In this document: in pieces, positions 52,175 through 61,236 of the stretch
How positions within the stretch are numbered: the stretch's first letter is position 1
How the letters are laid out: every line of letters starts with the position of its first letter
Source: Rhizobium sp. SG_E_25_P2
Lineage (GTDB): Bacteria; Pseudomonadota; Alphaproteobacteria; Rhizobiales; Rhizobiaceae
DNA: 64,000 nucleotides
Assembly: GCF_029892285.1 (NCBI RefSeq)
Contig: NZ_JARXVM010000004.1
Location: 124,001 to 188,000 of the forward strand
Direction of reading: 5' to 3'
Notes under the pieces: model-generated
Seen by the model: only the letters and a program-made list of their open reading frames with translations
What the model was told of the DNA's origin: nothing
The model's database searches: none
Made by a program: the position numbers and the translations under genes

Positions 52175-53683
52175 TCAGGCAACCATATGATTTTGGCCCG
52201 CGATCTGAGCGAGCAATTTGTCGAGATCGATATCGGCGTTTTGATGTTCGCCGACGATCGTGTGTTCCGACATCACGAGAATGCGGTCGGCGACCTCGAA
52301 GGCCTCGTCGAGTTCGGTCAGAAACACGACGGTGGTGCGTCCTTCAGCCGAGGCGCGTAGTTTCGCGCCGATATCACGGCGGGCGGCGATGTCGACGCCC
52401 TGGAAGGGCTCGTCGAGGATCAGGAGACGCGAGGCTTGCGACAGCCAGCGTCCGACCATCACCTTCTGCTGATTGCCGCCTGACAAAGTGTTCATTTCGT
52501 CGAATTCGTTGCGGCAGACCACGCCCAGTTCGCGGATCTGCCGCTGCGCCATGTCGCGTTCACGGCGCCTGTTGGTGACGCCGAAGGTCGAGATGCGCCG
52601 CAGAAACGGCAGGCTGATGTTTTCGTAGATGTTGAAGCCCGGCACGATGCCGTTGTCACCACGATCCTTGGCGATGAGAAACACGCCTTTGTCGATCGCA
52701 GCCCGTGTCGATGACGGGTGATAGGCCGCGCCATCCAGGCGCATCTGGCCTGCGAAAGGTCGGCGTGCGCCGAACAGGGTTTCGGCAAGCACCGTCTTGC
52801 CGACGCCGACAAGGCCGGTGATCGCCACCACTTCGCCCGCGCCGAAGGATAGCGAGAGAGGCTTCGATGTCGGCGTAATCTGCAAGCTGTCAGCCGTGAA
52901 AACGGGCCGCGTCGCCGCGCGCAGCGTGATGTCGCCGGCCGAGACTTTCTTGCCGAGCATGGCGTTGACAGCGCCTTCGTAATCGAGCTCCGGCCCTTCG
53001 AAAAGGCCGGCGATGCGGCCGTCGCGCAGGCTGACGATGGTGTCGGCAAGCCGGCGGATGTCGGACATGCGGTGTGAGATGTAGAGGATGGCGACGCCGC
53101 GCGCCTTGAGACGCTCGACGAGTTCAAACAGCCGCTCGGCCTCGGCGCTCGACAGCGACGAGGTCGGCTCGTCGAGGATCAGCACTTTCGGTTCATGCGC
53201 CATGGCCCGTGCGATCGCCACCATCTGGCGGTCTGCGAGCGAGAGATCGTTGATATTGGCGGAGAGATCGAGCGACAGGCCCATGCGCTCGGCCACAGCC
53301 TGGGCTTCGCGCTTCACCCGGCGCGGATTGAAGATCAGCCGCGCGCCGCGACCGTTCAGTCGGTCGAGCGTCAGATTGGTGGCGACGTCGAGATCGGCCA
53401 CCACGCCGTCATTGATATTCTGATGCACGGTCACGACGCCTGCGCGCATGGCTTCAGCCGGCGTCACCGGCGCATAGCTCGCACCCGCCAGCGACATCGT
53501 TCCGCCATCATGGTCGTAGACCCCGCTGACGATACGCACCAGCGTGGATTTTCCGGCGCCATTGGCGCCCATCAAGACCGTCACCGCTCCAGCGCGCAAT
53601 TCGAGATCGACCCCGCCCAGAACATGGACGCGACCAAACGATTTGCGCAAGCCGGCGATGCGGAACACCGCTTCTTGCACCAT
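52175..53683 (-). CDS. Ribose-type ABC transporter ATPase, duplicated
   Basis: A 502-residue two-cassette ATPase of the RbsA class. Cassette one has Walker A GANGAGKST near 38 and Walker B KVLILDEPTSSLS near 160. In cassette two the loop reads GLVGVGKT near 280, with the signature LSGGNQQKVMVGRWL near 393 and LLILDEPFQGVD near 413. GGAGG lies 6 bp before ATG 53683; an earlier in-frame ATG lacks a ribosome site. It is first of the minus-strand importer operon. Confidence 0.93.
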   Translation of the reverse strand: MVQEAVFRIAGLRKSFGRVHVLGGVDLELRAGAVTVLMGANGAGKSTLVRIVSGVYDHDGGTMSLAGASYAPVTPAEAMRAGVVTVHQNINDGVVADLDVATNLTLDRLNGRGARLIFNPRRVKREAQAVAERMGLSLDLSANINDLSLADRQMVAIARAMAHEPKVLILDEPTSSLSSAEAERLFELVERLKARGVAILYISHRMSDIRRLADTIVSLRDGRIAGLFEGPELDYEGAVNAMLGKKVSAGDITLRAATRPVFTADSLQITPTSKPLSLSFGAGEVVAITGLVGVGKTVLAETLFGARRPFAGQMRLDGAAYHPSSTRAAIDKGVFLIAKDRGDNGIVPGFNIYENISLPFLRRISTFGVTNRRRERDMAQRQIRELGVVCRNEFDEMNTLSGGNQQKVMVGRWLSQASRLLILDEPFQGVDIAARRDIGAKLRASAEGRTTVVFLTELDEAFEVADRILVMSEHTIVGEHQNADIDLDKLLAQIAGQNHMVA

Positions 53684-53723
53684 GAACTCCTCCCTTGTCC
53701 GCACTCTAAAAGCGCATTTAATC

Positions 53724-53746
53724 AAATGTCAAGGCCATTGACATTT
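53724..53746. promoter_or_regulatory. Shared operator between divergent mtn and ABC operons
   Basis: Perfect 9-bp arms AAATGTCAA and TTGACATTT around a 5-bp centre. Each arm contains a TTGACA -35 box, one facing mtnK (53738-53743) and the other facing the ABC operon (complement of 53727-53732). The -10 boxes are weak in both directions (TTAGGA-like and TAGAGT-like), typical of regulated promoters. The SorC-type protein at 46078 is the likely ligand. Confidence 0.75.
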
Positions 53747-53824
53747 GCTAGCATGGCAATTTAGGAAATGGGGGAGGGCCGGTTTCGCGCAAGGAGGCGC
53801 GCCCGGACCCACGGGAGGAAAAGC

Positions 53825-55087
53825 ATGCAAACATTCGAGGCGCTGAACGCCGAGACGCTGCCCGTTCGTCTTGGCTCCTACGCCGTCCTGACCGACCGTA
53901 TCGGCTCGGCTGCTGATGGCTGGACCGTTCGCGAAGTGGGTGACGGCAATCTCAATCTGGTCTTTATCGTCGAAGGCGCAAAGGGCAGCCTGATCGTCAA
54001 GCAGGCGCTGCCTTATGTGCGCTTGGTCGGCGAAAGCTGGCCCTTGCCGCTCAAACGGTCCTATTTCGAATACAACGCGCTGATCCGACAGGCCGAACGC
54101 GATCCGGGCATGACCCCGGACGTGCTGTTCTTCGATCGCGAACAGGCGATCATCGTTATGGAGTTCCTGACGCCGCACATCATTCTGCGGCGCGCGCTGA
54201 TCGAAGGTCAGCAGCTTCCCAAGATCGGCCGCGATCTCGGCCTGTTCCTGGCGCGCACACTGTTTCGCGGCTCTGATCTCGCCATGGAGGCGCGCAAGCG
54301 CAAGGAAGACCTGGCGCTGTTCGCCGACAATGTCGAATTATGCGACATCACCGAGAACCTTGTGTTCTCCGATCCCTATTACGAGGCCGTACTCAACCGG
54401 CATACGACGCCGCAGCTCGACGGCATCGTGGCCGAACTCCGCGCCGACCGCGATCTCAAGGTCGAGGCGCAGCGGTTGAAACACAAATTCGTCGCCCATG
54501 CCGAAACGCTGCTGCATGGTGATCTGCATACCGGCTCGGTGATGGTGACCCCGGACAATACCCGGGTCATCGATCCCGAGTTCGCCTTTTATGGGCCTAT
54601 GGCCTTTGACGTCGGCATGCTGCTCGCTAATTTCTGGATGAGCTATTTCTCGCAGGCGGGCCATGAAAAGGCCGGTGACCGCGAGGAGATGCGCGCCTAT
54701 CTGCTCGGCGTCGTTGTCGAGATCTGGGACGTGTTCCGCGCCGAATTCGCTCATCTCTGGCGCACCGAGCGCAAGGGCATCCTGTATCAGGCCGCTCTCT
54801 TTGAAAATCGCGGCGATCCGCTCGGGGCCGAACAGGCGCTGGACGAAGTTCTGCACGCAATCTGGGACGACATGCTTGGATTTGCAGGCATCGAGATTCA
54901 CCGGCGCATTCTCGGCCTGGCGCACAACGCCGATTTTGAAACCATTGAGGATGCGGATCTCCGCGCCCGTTGTGAAACCAAGGCGCTCAAGCTGGGCCGC
55001 CACCTCGCCGTCAACAGGCACAGGATCCACGGCCTCGCCGAGATCCATGCGCTCGCCGAACGGCTGGAAAAGGAGATTGTCTCGTGA
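53825..55087 (+). CDS. mtnK: S-methyl-5-thioribose kinase
   Basis: A 420-residue kinase that phosphorylates methylthioribose at O1. Signatures are [32 protein letters not shown] near residue 40, [11 protein letters not shown] near 178, the catalytic loop [17 protein letters not shown] near 226 and [15 protein letters not shown] near 252. ATG 53825 has GGAGG 7 bp upstream. It overlaps mtnA by 4 bp (GTGA). Kinases of this family can also act on 5-deoxyribose, so the import substrate may be either. It stands divergent from the ribose-type importer. Confidence 0.93.
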   Translation: MQTFEALNAETLPVRLGSYAVLTDRIGSAADGWTVREVGDGNLNLVFIVEGAKGSLIVKQALPYVRLVGESWPLPLKRSYFEYNALIRQAERDPGMTPDVLFFDREQAIIVMEFLTPHIILRRALIEGQQLPKIGRDLGLFLARTLFRGSDLAMEARKRKEDLALFADNVELCDITENLVFSDPYYEAVLNRHTTPQLDGIVAELRADRDLKVEAQRLKHKFVAHAETLLHGDLHTGSVMVTPDNTRVIDPEFAFYGPMAFDVGMLLANFWMSYFSQAGHEKAGDREEMRAYLLGVVVEIWDVFRAEFAHLWRTERKGILYQAALFENRGDPLGAEQALDEVLHAIWDDMLGFAGIEIHRRILGLAHNADFETIEDADLRARCETKALKLGRHLAVNRHRIHGLAEIHALAERLEKEIVS

Positions 55088-56178
55088 AAGTCGGAGACCG
55101 CCACTACCGCACCATCTGGATGAACGAAGACGGCCGCTCCATCGACGTCATCGACCAGCGCTGGCTGCCGCATGAATTCCGCGTCGTCACGCTGAAGACC
55201 GTCGACGATGTCGCCACCGCCATCCGTGATATGTGGATCCGCGGCGCGCCGCTGATCGGCGTCACTGCAGCCTATGGCGTGGCGATCGCGATGAACGAGG
55301 ACGCCTCGGACGCCGCCCTCGACCAGGTCTGGGAAAAGCTGCACGAGACGCGGCCGACCGCGATCAACCTGCGCTGGGCGCTCGACGCGATGCGCGCTCA
55401 TTTGAAGGCCTATCCCGAATCCGAACGCGCTGAAGCCGCCTATGCGCGGGCGCATGAGATTGCCGATGAGGACGTTGAGCTCAATCGCTCAATCGGCGCC
55501 AATGGGCTGGAACTGATTCGCAGGATCGCCGCCGGGAAGAAGCCGGGCGAGCCGGTCAATATTCTCACCCATTGCAATGCCGGCTGGCTGGCGACCGTCG
55601 ATTACGGCACGGCGACTGCGCCGATCTATATGGCGGTCGAAGAGGGCATTCCGGTTCACGTCTATGTCGACGAGACCCGGCCCCGCAATCAGGGCGCCCA
55701 GCTGACCGCCTGGGAAATGAACGGCCATGGCGTGCCGCATACGCTGATCGTCGACAATGCCGGCGGCCATCTGATGCAGCATGGCCAGGTCGACATGGTG
55801 ATTGTCGGCACCGACCGCACCACGGCCAATGGCGATGTCTGCAACAAGATCGGCACCTATCTCAAGGCGCTTGCCGCCCGCGACAACGACGTGCCGTTCT
55901 ACGTGGCGCTGCCGTCGCCGACCATCGACTGGACGGTCAAGGACGGCGTCAAGGAGATCCCCATCGAAGAGCGCAACAGCGACGAAGTGACCTTTGTCCA
56001 GGGGCGCGCCGCCGATGGCTCCATCGCCATGGTGCGGATTTCTCCCCAGGGCAGCCCGGCGGCCAATCCGGCCTTCGACGTGACCCCGGCGCGCCTGATC
56101 ACCGGCCTGATCACCGAACGCGGCGTCGCCCAGGCCTCGCCCGACGGCCTCAAGGCCATGTTCCCCGAACGGAGCTGA
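55084..56178 (+). CDS. mtnA: S-methyl-5-thioribose-1-phosphate isomerase
   Basis: A 364-residue isomerase giving 5-methylthioribulose-1-phosphate. It has [19 protein letters not shown] near residue 48, the catalytic C164 in [10 protein letters not shown] and D244 in [19 protein letters not shown]. The start is GTG 55084 inside the mtnK stop. A stop-to-start gap of 5 bp leads to the transketolase genes. Confidence 0.94.
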   Translation: MKVGDRHYRTIWMNEDGRSIDVIDQRWLPHEFRVVTLKTVDDVATAIRDMWIRGAPLIGVTAAYGVAIAMNEDASDAALDQVWEKLHETRPTAINLRWALDAMRAHLKAYPESERAEAAYARAHEIADEDVELNRSIGANGLELIRRIAAGKKPGEPVNILTHCNAGWLATVDYGTATAPIYMAVEEGIPVHVYVDETRPRNQGAQLTAWEMNGHGVPHTLIVDNAGGHLMQHGQVDMVIVGTDRTTANGDVCNKIGTYLKALAARDNDVPFYVALPSPTIDWTVKDGVKEIPIEERNSDEVTFVQGRAADGSIAMVRISPQGSPAANPAFDVTPARLITGLITERGVAQASPDGLKAMFPERS

Positions 56179-56183
56179 TAGAG

Positions 56184-57119
56184 ATGACCCTGACCAATCG
56201 GCAAAGCACGGAAGATGTGGCGGCGGGTATCCGCAAGCGCGTCTTCTTTCACACCATGCGCAACAATGGCGGCTATCTGAGCCAGGCCTGTTCGGCCGCC
56301 GAAAGCCTCGCTTTCCTCTACAATGAAGCGCTCAATCTCGGCGAACCGACGCTTCCGAAAGTGCCGCTGCCCTTTTCCGGCGTGCCCTCGGCAACCAATC
56401 CGGACGCCTTCACCGGCGCCGGCTATCACGGTCCTTTCGCTCCCGAATATGACCGCTTCATCATTTCGCCCGCCCATTATGCTCTGGTGATCTATTCGGC
56501 TCTCATTCAGATGGGCCGCATGGACGAACATGCGCTCGATCACTTCAATCGCGACGGCAGTTCCGTCGAAATGATCGGCGCCGAGCATAGCCCCGGAATG
56601 GAAGTCACCACCGGCTCGCTCGCCCAGGGCCTGTCGATGGCCTCGGGCGTCGCCTGGGCGCGCAAGCGCAGGGGAGAGGCCGGCAAGGTCTGGGTCTATA
56701 TGTCTGACGGCGAATTCCAGGAAGGGCAAACCTGGGAATGCCTGGCGGCGATGGCCTATCACGGCATCGACAATATCCGTGTCGTCGTCGACGTGAACCG
56801 CCAGCAATGCGACGGCGCGATGTCGTCGGTGCTCGATCTCGGCGATCTCGCCGCGCGCGTCGCCTCCTTCGGCGTCACCTGCCGGTCGATCAACGGCCAT
56901 GATCTCGACGCTTTCCGCGAGGCTGCCGCCAGCGCGGAGCCGGGCAAGCCGCTGATCATTCTCGCCAACACCTCGCCCTATCAGGGCATGGAATTCCTGA
57001 AGCGCCGTTTCCCGCGTCTGCACTATGTCCGGTTCAAATCGGCTCAGGAACACCAGGAAATGCAGACCGCCATCGCTGCCGAACTCGGCGTCGATGAAGC
57101 CGAAATCGCGAGGGCCTGA
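56184..57119 (+). CDS. Transketolase N-terminal subunit
   Basis: A 311-residue ThDP-binding half of a two-gene transketolase. It contains SPAHYALVIYSALIQMG near 95, EHSPGMEVTTGSLAQGLSMASG near 135 and the ThDP motif DGEFQEGQTWE near 175 ending at VDVNRQQCDG. It forms the active site with the next gene product. Separate-subunit transketolases occur in sugar-catabolic clusters, for example AptA/AptB for apulose-4-phosphate. In this operon it may act on a ketose phosphate from methylthioribose breakdown; the usual pentose-phosphate role would not need this location. Confidence 0.9.
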   Translation: MTLTNRQSTEDVAAGIRKRVFFHTMRNNGGYLSQACSAAESLAFLYNEALNLGEPTLPKVPLPFSGVPSATNPDAFTGAGYHGPFAPEYDRFIISPAHYALVIYSALIQMGRMDEHALDHFNRDGSSVEMIGAEHSPGMEVTTGSLAQGLSMASGVAWARKRRGEAGKVWVYMSDGEFQEGQTWECLAAMAYHGIDNIRVVVDVNRQQCDGAMSSVLDLGDLAARVASFGVTCRSINGHDLDAFREAAASAEPGKPLIILANTSPYQGMEFLKRRFPRLHYVRFKSAQEHQEMQTAIAAELGVDEAEIARA

Positions 57120-57121
57120 TC

Positions 57122-58123
57122 ATGGTGGAAATCGTCAATCGTCCCTACGCCAAGGCCTTTGGGGCCTTTGCCTCGGCGCGTCCCGAAATTCTCTGCCTGT
57201 CGGCGGACCTCACCTCGTCTTGCGAGGTCGACGGCTTCCGTGACCGGCATCCCGACCAGTTCCTGTCGCTCGGCATGGCAGAGCAGAACATGCTGTCCTT
57301 TGCCGGCGGTCTGGCCATGCAGGGTTTCCGGCCCTTCATCCACACCTTTGCGGTGTTCCTCTATCGCCGTCCTTATGACCAGCTGATCAATTCCATCGCT
57401 TATTCGAACCGCAAGGTCAGGATGATGGGCTTCCTTCCGGGCATCACCACGCCGGGCGGCATCACCCATCAGGCGATCGAGGATATCTCGGTCATGCGGG
57501 CGATCCCCAATATGACCATTCTCGAATGCGGCGACGCCACCGAAGTCGAAACCGTGCTTGAGGTCGCCGACAGTATCGACGGTCCCGTCTATGTCCGCGT
57601 GCTGCGCGGCGAGGTGCCACGGCTGTTTTCCACGCCCTTCGTGTTCAACAAGGTCAGGACGTTGAGTGAAGGCGACGACGTGCTGGTGGTCACCGCGGGC
57701 GTCTGCACCGAGGAAGCGATGCGCGCGGCCGAACCGCTGAAGGCGCGTGGCGTTGGGGTTCATCACCTGCACGCATCCACCCTGAAGCCCTTCGATCGCG
57801 AGGCGATCGTCAAGGCTGCCGCCGGCAAGAAAGGCGTGGTGACGCTCGAGAATCACACGATCAATGGCGGGCTGGGCTCGATGGTTGCGGAAATTCTCGC
57901 CGAGGAGGGGATGGGCGTCAAATTGCGCCGGCTCGGACTCAACGACACTTTCGCGCACGGCGCCTCCAAGCCTTACCTCATGAAGAAGTACAAGTTGGAC
58001 GCCAGCGCGCTGGTCTCGGCCATTTCCGACCTGCTGGGCAGGCCGCTCGACATTGCCGATGCCGAGTTCGAGGCTGTGCGACTTGACGCGGTTCATTCCA
58101 CCCAGAAGGCGGAGGCGCTCTGA
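57122..58123 (+). CDS. Transketolase C-terminal subunit
   Basis: A 333-residue pyrimidine-binding half. It carries the catalytic-type glutamate in SLGMAEQNMLSFAGGLAMQG near residue 52, the RPYDQLINSIAYSNRKVRM block near 82, and a C-terminal domain starting near 190 (DDVLVVTAGVCTEEAM). ATG 57122 lies 2 bp after the partner's stop and the stop overlaps the RuBisCO-like start by one base (TGATG). Such tight packing means subunits and RuBisCO-like protein are made together. Confidence 0.9.
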   Translation: MVEIVNRPYAKAFGAFASARPEILCLSADLTSSCEVDGFRDRHPDQFLSLGMAEQNMLSFAGGLAMQGFRPFIHTFAVFLYRRPYDQLINSIAYSNRKVRMMGFLPGITTPGGITHQAIEDISVMRAIPNMTILECGDATEVETVLEVADSIDGPVYVRVLRGEVPRLFSTPFVFNKVRTLSEGDDVLVVTAGVCTEEAMRAAEPLKARGVGVHHLHASTLKPFDREAIVKAAAGKKGVVTLENHTINGGLGSMVAEILAEEGMGVKLRRLGLNDTFAHGASKPYLMKKYKLDASALVSAISDLLGRPLDIADAEFEAVRLDAVHSTQKAEAL

Positions 58124-59241
58124 TGGCTCGGTTCTCAGTCACCTATTGGGTCGGGGCGCGTGACGAGAGCGAGGCGCGCCAGCGCGCCCTAGACATCGCG
58201 CTCGAACAGACCGTCGAGATTCCGCGCGATGCGGTGCCCGCAGGTTATGTCGAGGATGAGATTCTCGGCAAACTCGAAAGGTTGGAGCCGGGGCGTGACG
58301 CGCGCGGCGGCTATCTCGCCGAAATCTCCTATAGCGAGGACGATATCGGCGGCGATTTCCTGCAATTGCTCAACATCATCTTCGGCAATTCCTCGATCAA
58401 GACCAATATCCGCGTCGAGGACATCACGCTGTCGCCGGGCATTTTGGAGTTATGCTCCGGTCCGCGTTTCGGCATCGAGGGTTTGCGCGCGCGGGCGGGC
58501 CTGACTTCAGGGCCGCTTCTGATGTCGGCGATCAAGCCCGTCGGTCTGTCGTCGCGGGAACTGGCGAAAATCGCTCATGATTTCGCGTTGGGCGGTATGG
58601 ATTACGTCAAGGACGATCACGGTCTCGTCGACCAGAAGACCTCGCCCTTCCTGGAACGGGTCAAGGCCTGCGTCGCCGCCGTGCATGACGCCAACGCCAA
58701 GACCGGCGGCAAATGCTCCTTCGTGCCGAACATCACCGGTCCGGCGCGGCAGGTGCTCGACCGCGCCTTTGAGGCCAAGCAAGCCGGCGTCGGCGCCGTC
58801 ATGCTCGCGCCCGCGCTGGTGGGGTACGACGTGGCGCGAGAACTGGCTGCCGATTCGTCCTTCGGCATTCCCATCGTCTCGCATCCGACTTTCGGCGGTC
58901 CGAATGTGCTGACGCCGACGACAGGCTTTTCGCTGCGCTTCTATTACGGGCTGTTGCCGCGCTTGATGGGCTGCGACGCCGTCGTCTATCCCAATTTCGG
59001 CGGACGTTTCGGCTTCAGCCTCGAAGAATGCCAGTCGATCGTCGATGGCTGCCGCGCCGAATTCGGCGGCTACAAGTCGATTGCGCCTGCGCCAGGCGGC
59101 GGCATGTCGTTGGCTCGCGTCGACGAGATGAAATCCGCCTATGGCGACTATGTCATGTATCTGATCGGCGGCGCGCTAATCCGCGAAAAAGACGGGCTCA
59201 CCGACGCCTGCCGACGTCTCGTCGACGCTGTCAGGGCCTGA
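58123..59241 (+). CDS. RuBisCO-like protein (form IV)
   Basis: A 372-residue RuBisCO large-chain homologue that should not fix CO2. The carbamylation lysine is kept (K163 in DYVKDDHGLVDQ), followed by D165; the usual glutamate after it is H166. The first catalytic lysine (K138 in SAIKPVGLSS) is kept but the second, two residues on, is Val. The loop-6 lysine region reads YPNFGGRFGFS and has no lysine. This set fits enolase/isomerase or decarboxylase RuBisCO-like proteins. In Rhodospirillum rubrum one such protein turns methylthioribulose-1-phosphate into 1-methylthioxylulose-5-phosphate, which fits mtnK-mtnA upstream; related ones act on oxo-isoapionate phosphate. The exact clade needs a tree. 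Confidence 0.92.
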   Translation: MARFSVTYWVGARDESEARQRALDIALEQTVEIPRDAVPAGYVEDEILGKLERLEPGRDARGGYLAEISYSEDDIGGDFLQLLNIIFGNSSIKTNIRVEDITLSPGILELCSGPRFGIEGLRARAGLTSGPLLMSAIKPVGLSSRELAKIAHDFALGGMDYVKDDHGLVDQKTSPFLERVKACVAAVHDANAKTGGKCSFVPNITGPARQVLDRAFEAKQAGVGAVMLAPALVGYDVARELAADSSFGIPIVSHPTFGGPNVLTPTTGFSLRFYYGLLPRLMGCDAVVYPNFGGRFGFSLEECQSIVDGCRAEFGGYKSIAPAPGGGMSLARVDEMKSAYGDYVMYLIGGALIREKDGLTDACRRLVDAVRA

Positions 59242-59246
59242 ACGAC

Positions 59247-59274
59247 AAAGGCCGGCGCACGAACGCCGGCCTTT
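59247..59274. terminator. Bidirectional terminator between the mtn operon and minE
   Basis: Perfect 11-bp stem AAAGGCCGGCG / CGCCGGCCTTT with a 6-nt loop in the 53-bp gap between convergent genes. The T-rich 3' ends serve both strands. Confidence 0.88.
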
Positions 59275-59294
59275 CCACGTTGCAGATAATCGGC

Positions 59295-59567
59295 TCAGGC
59301 TGCTTCGAGTTGGGTTTCGAGATGGGCTTCGAGCGGAATTTCCACGTCGATTTCCAGGATCGAGACGAATTCTTCCCGATCCATCGTTACCCGCACCTTG
59401 TCGGCGTCGAGCTGCACATGCTTGGCGATCACCGCGAGGATTTCTTCCCGCAGGATTGCGCAGAGATCGGAATTGCCCGTCGCCCGTTCATGGGCGAGCA
59501 GGACCTGCAGCCGCTCCCGCGCCTTGGGCGCGGATTGGTTTTTCTTGAACAGGCCGAAAATATTCAT
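59295..59567 (-). CDS. minE: Cell division topological specificity factor MinE
   Basis: A 90-residue regulator that drives MinD oscillation by stimulating its ATPase. The N-terminal membrane/MinD-binding part is [28 protein letters not shown], and the dimer domain shows [21 protein letters not shown]. Its start overlaps the minD stop by 4 bp. Confidence 0.95.
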   Translation of the reverse strand: MNIFGLFKKNQSAPKARERLQVLLAHERATGNSDLCAILREEILAVIAKHVQLDADKVRVTMDREEFVSILEIDVEIPLEAHLETQLEAA

Positions 59568-60379
59568 GCAGCCCTCCGTGCGAAGATCTTGCCGAACAGT
59601 CCGCGCTTTTCGCCCGGGATGGTGACCGGCAGCGTTTCGCCGCAGAGACGGCGCGCCGCTTCGAAATAGGCCTGCGCCGCGGCGCTGCGGGCGTCGGCCA
59701 GCGTCACCGGAGCGCCGATATTGGAAGCCCGCAACACATCGGTGCTTTCCGGGATGATGCCGACCAGCGGGATGGAGAGGATTTCCAGCACGTCTTCGAC
59801 CTTCAGCATGTCGCCGCGCTCGGCGCGTGCGGCGTCATAGCGGGTCAGCAGCAAGTGCTTTTCCATTCGTTCGCCGCGTTCGGCCTTCAGCGTCTTGGAG
59901 TCGAGCAGGCCGATGATGCGATCGGAGTCGCGCACCGAAGACACTTCCGGATTGGTGACCACCACGGCAATATCGGCATGGCGCATGGCCAGCGTCGCGC
60001 CGCGCTCGATCCCGGCGGGGCTGTCGCAAATGACCCAGTCGAAATAGCGCTTCAGCTCGCCGATCACCCATTCCACGCCTTCGGCGGTGAGATTGTCCTT
60101 GTCGCGGGTCTGCGACGCCGGCAGCAGGAAGAGCGTTTCCAGACGCTTGTCGCGGATCAGCGCCTGCGGCAGCTTGGCGTCGCCCTGGATGACGTTGATG
60201 AGGTCATAGACCACGCGGCGCTCCGCGCCCATGACCAGATCGAGATTGCGCAACCCGACGTCGAAATCGACGACGACGACCTTCTCATTGCGCTGGGCAA
60301 GCGCCGCGCCAAGCGCGGCCGTCGACGTTGTCTTGCCGACCCCGCCTTTGCCTGACGTGACCACAATAACCTTCCCCAT
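59564..60379 (-). CDS. minD: Septum site-determining ATPase MinD
   Basis: A 271-residue membrane ATPase of the ParA/MinD family. It carries the deviant Walker A KGGVGKTT at 11-18, [16 protein letters not shown] near 38 and [10 protein letters not shown] near 120. The C-terminus ([15 protein letters not shown]) is the amphipathic membrane-targeting helix. GGAG lies 7 bp before ATG 60379. Confidence 0.96.
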   Translation of the reverse strand: MGKVIVVTSGKGGVGKTTSTAALGAALAQRNEKVVVVDFDVGLRNLDLVMGAERRVVYDLINVIQGDAKLPQALIRDKRLETLFLLPASQTRDKDNLTAEGVEWVIGELKRYFDWVICDSPAGIERGATLAMRHADIAVVVTNPEVSSVRDSDRIIGLLDSKTLKAERGERMEKHLLLTRYDAARAERGDMLKVEDVLEILSIPLVGIIPESTDVLRASNIGAPVTLADARSAAAQAYFEAARRLCGETLPVTIPGEKRGLFGKIFARRAA

Positions 60380-60409
60380 CCTACTCTCCTGTTTTCGGCC
60401 GGATTCGGC

Positions 60410-61171
60410 TTAATTGATCTTTTCCGCCATGATGGCGTCGTCTTCGAGCCACAGCTGGACAGGGTGTCCGTGCAGCGTTTCGGGCATGTCGTCCGCCATC
60501 TTGTAGACACCGTCGATGGCGATCAGTTCGGCTTCCATCTTGCGACAGAAGATGCGGGCGGCGGCATTGCCGAGAGACCCGGCCAGCGCCCGGCCGCGCA
60601 GCGCGCCGTAAATATGGATCGACCCTCCGGCGATCACTTCGGCGCCCGATGCGACCGAGCCGATCACGGTGATGTCGCCTTCCGGAAAGATCACCGACTG
60701 GCCCGAGCGCACCGGCTCGCGGATGATCAGGGATTGCAGCTGCGGGCGGCTTTCCATGATCATTTGCTGCGGAGCTTCGGCCGCGGCGTCGCCCGGCTTT
60801 TCATCTTCGACTTTTTTAGGCGCCGCCGTGACGGTGGCGGGAACTTCCGAGACGTCTACGTCCGACGAGCCGCGTCCTCCCTTGAGCGCCGGCGGCATGC
60901 CGGGTCCGATCAGCGACGGACGCGCGCCTTCGACGCCCATGACGCTGACATTGCGCTTGGATAACTCTTCGAGAAAGGCCGTCAATTGGGCGCGGTCGAT
61001 ATCAAGGCCGGCGAGATCCAGCACAACGGGGCGGCCGAGGAAAAATCCGGCCGAACGCGACGCGAGATCGTCCAGCCGTCCCAGCCAGTCCTCGAAGGGA
61101 AGGTCGGGCGACAGCACGACGGCCAGAAAGGACCGGCCCTTGATGCGGATCGAGCGAGCGTCTGTTAGCAC
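60410..61171 (-). CDS. minC: Septum formation inhibitor MinC
   Basis: A 253-residue FtsZ-polymerisation inhibitor. The N-terminal domain starts SIRIKGRSFLAVVLSP, a linker rich in Ala, Pro and Glu lies near 110-135, and the C-terminal beta-helix has GDITVIGSVASGAEVIAGGSIHIYGALRGRALAG near 165-200 and the MinD-binding part. I use GTG 61171, the only plausible in-frame start before this conserved block; the ribosome site is weak. First of minCDE. Confidence 0.94.
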   Translation of the reverse strand: MLTDARSIRIKGRSFLAVVLSPDLPFEDWLGRLDDLASRSAGFFLGRPVVLDLAGLDIDRAQLTAFLEELSKRNVSVMGVEGARPSLIGPGMPPALKGGRGSSDVDVSEVPATVTAAPKKVEDEKPGDAAAEAPQQMIMESRPQLQSLIIREPVRSGQSVIFPEGDITVIGSVASGAEVIAGGSIHIYGALRGRALAGSLGNAAARIFCRKMEAELIAIDGVYKMADDMPETLHGHPVQLWLEDDAIMAEKIN

Positions 61172-61221
61172 TTTGATAATCTGTGTTAAGAATTCGTTGA
61201 CATGGAGTAACGTCCGTTAGG

Positions 61222-61236
61222 TTAACAAATGGTTAA
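61222..61236. promoter_or_regulatory. CtrA-type box upstream of minCDE
   Basis: TTAACAAATGGTTAA is an exact TTAA-N7-TTAA, the full CtrA recognition sequence, 51 bp upstream of minC and 157 bp upstream of the cyclase gene. CtrA control of the min operon is known in Sinorhizobium meliloti, which supports the assignment. Confidence 0.7.

Noticed and set aside
46078-59241. Rhamnose utilisation operon
   Set aside because: The aldolase fusion and ribose-type importer resemble it, but rhamnose isomerase and kinase are missing and mtnK/mtnA are unmistakable; the mutarotase lies 20 kb away in another operon.
58123-59241. Carbon-fixing RuBisCO
   Set aside because: Several catalytic lysines are replaced, it is shorter than true large chains, and there is no small subunit or phosphoribulokinase.
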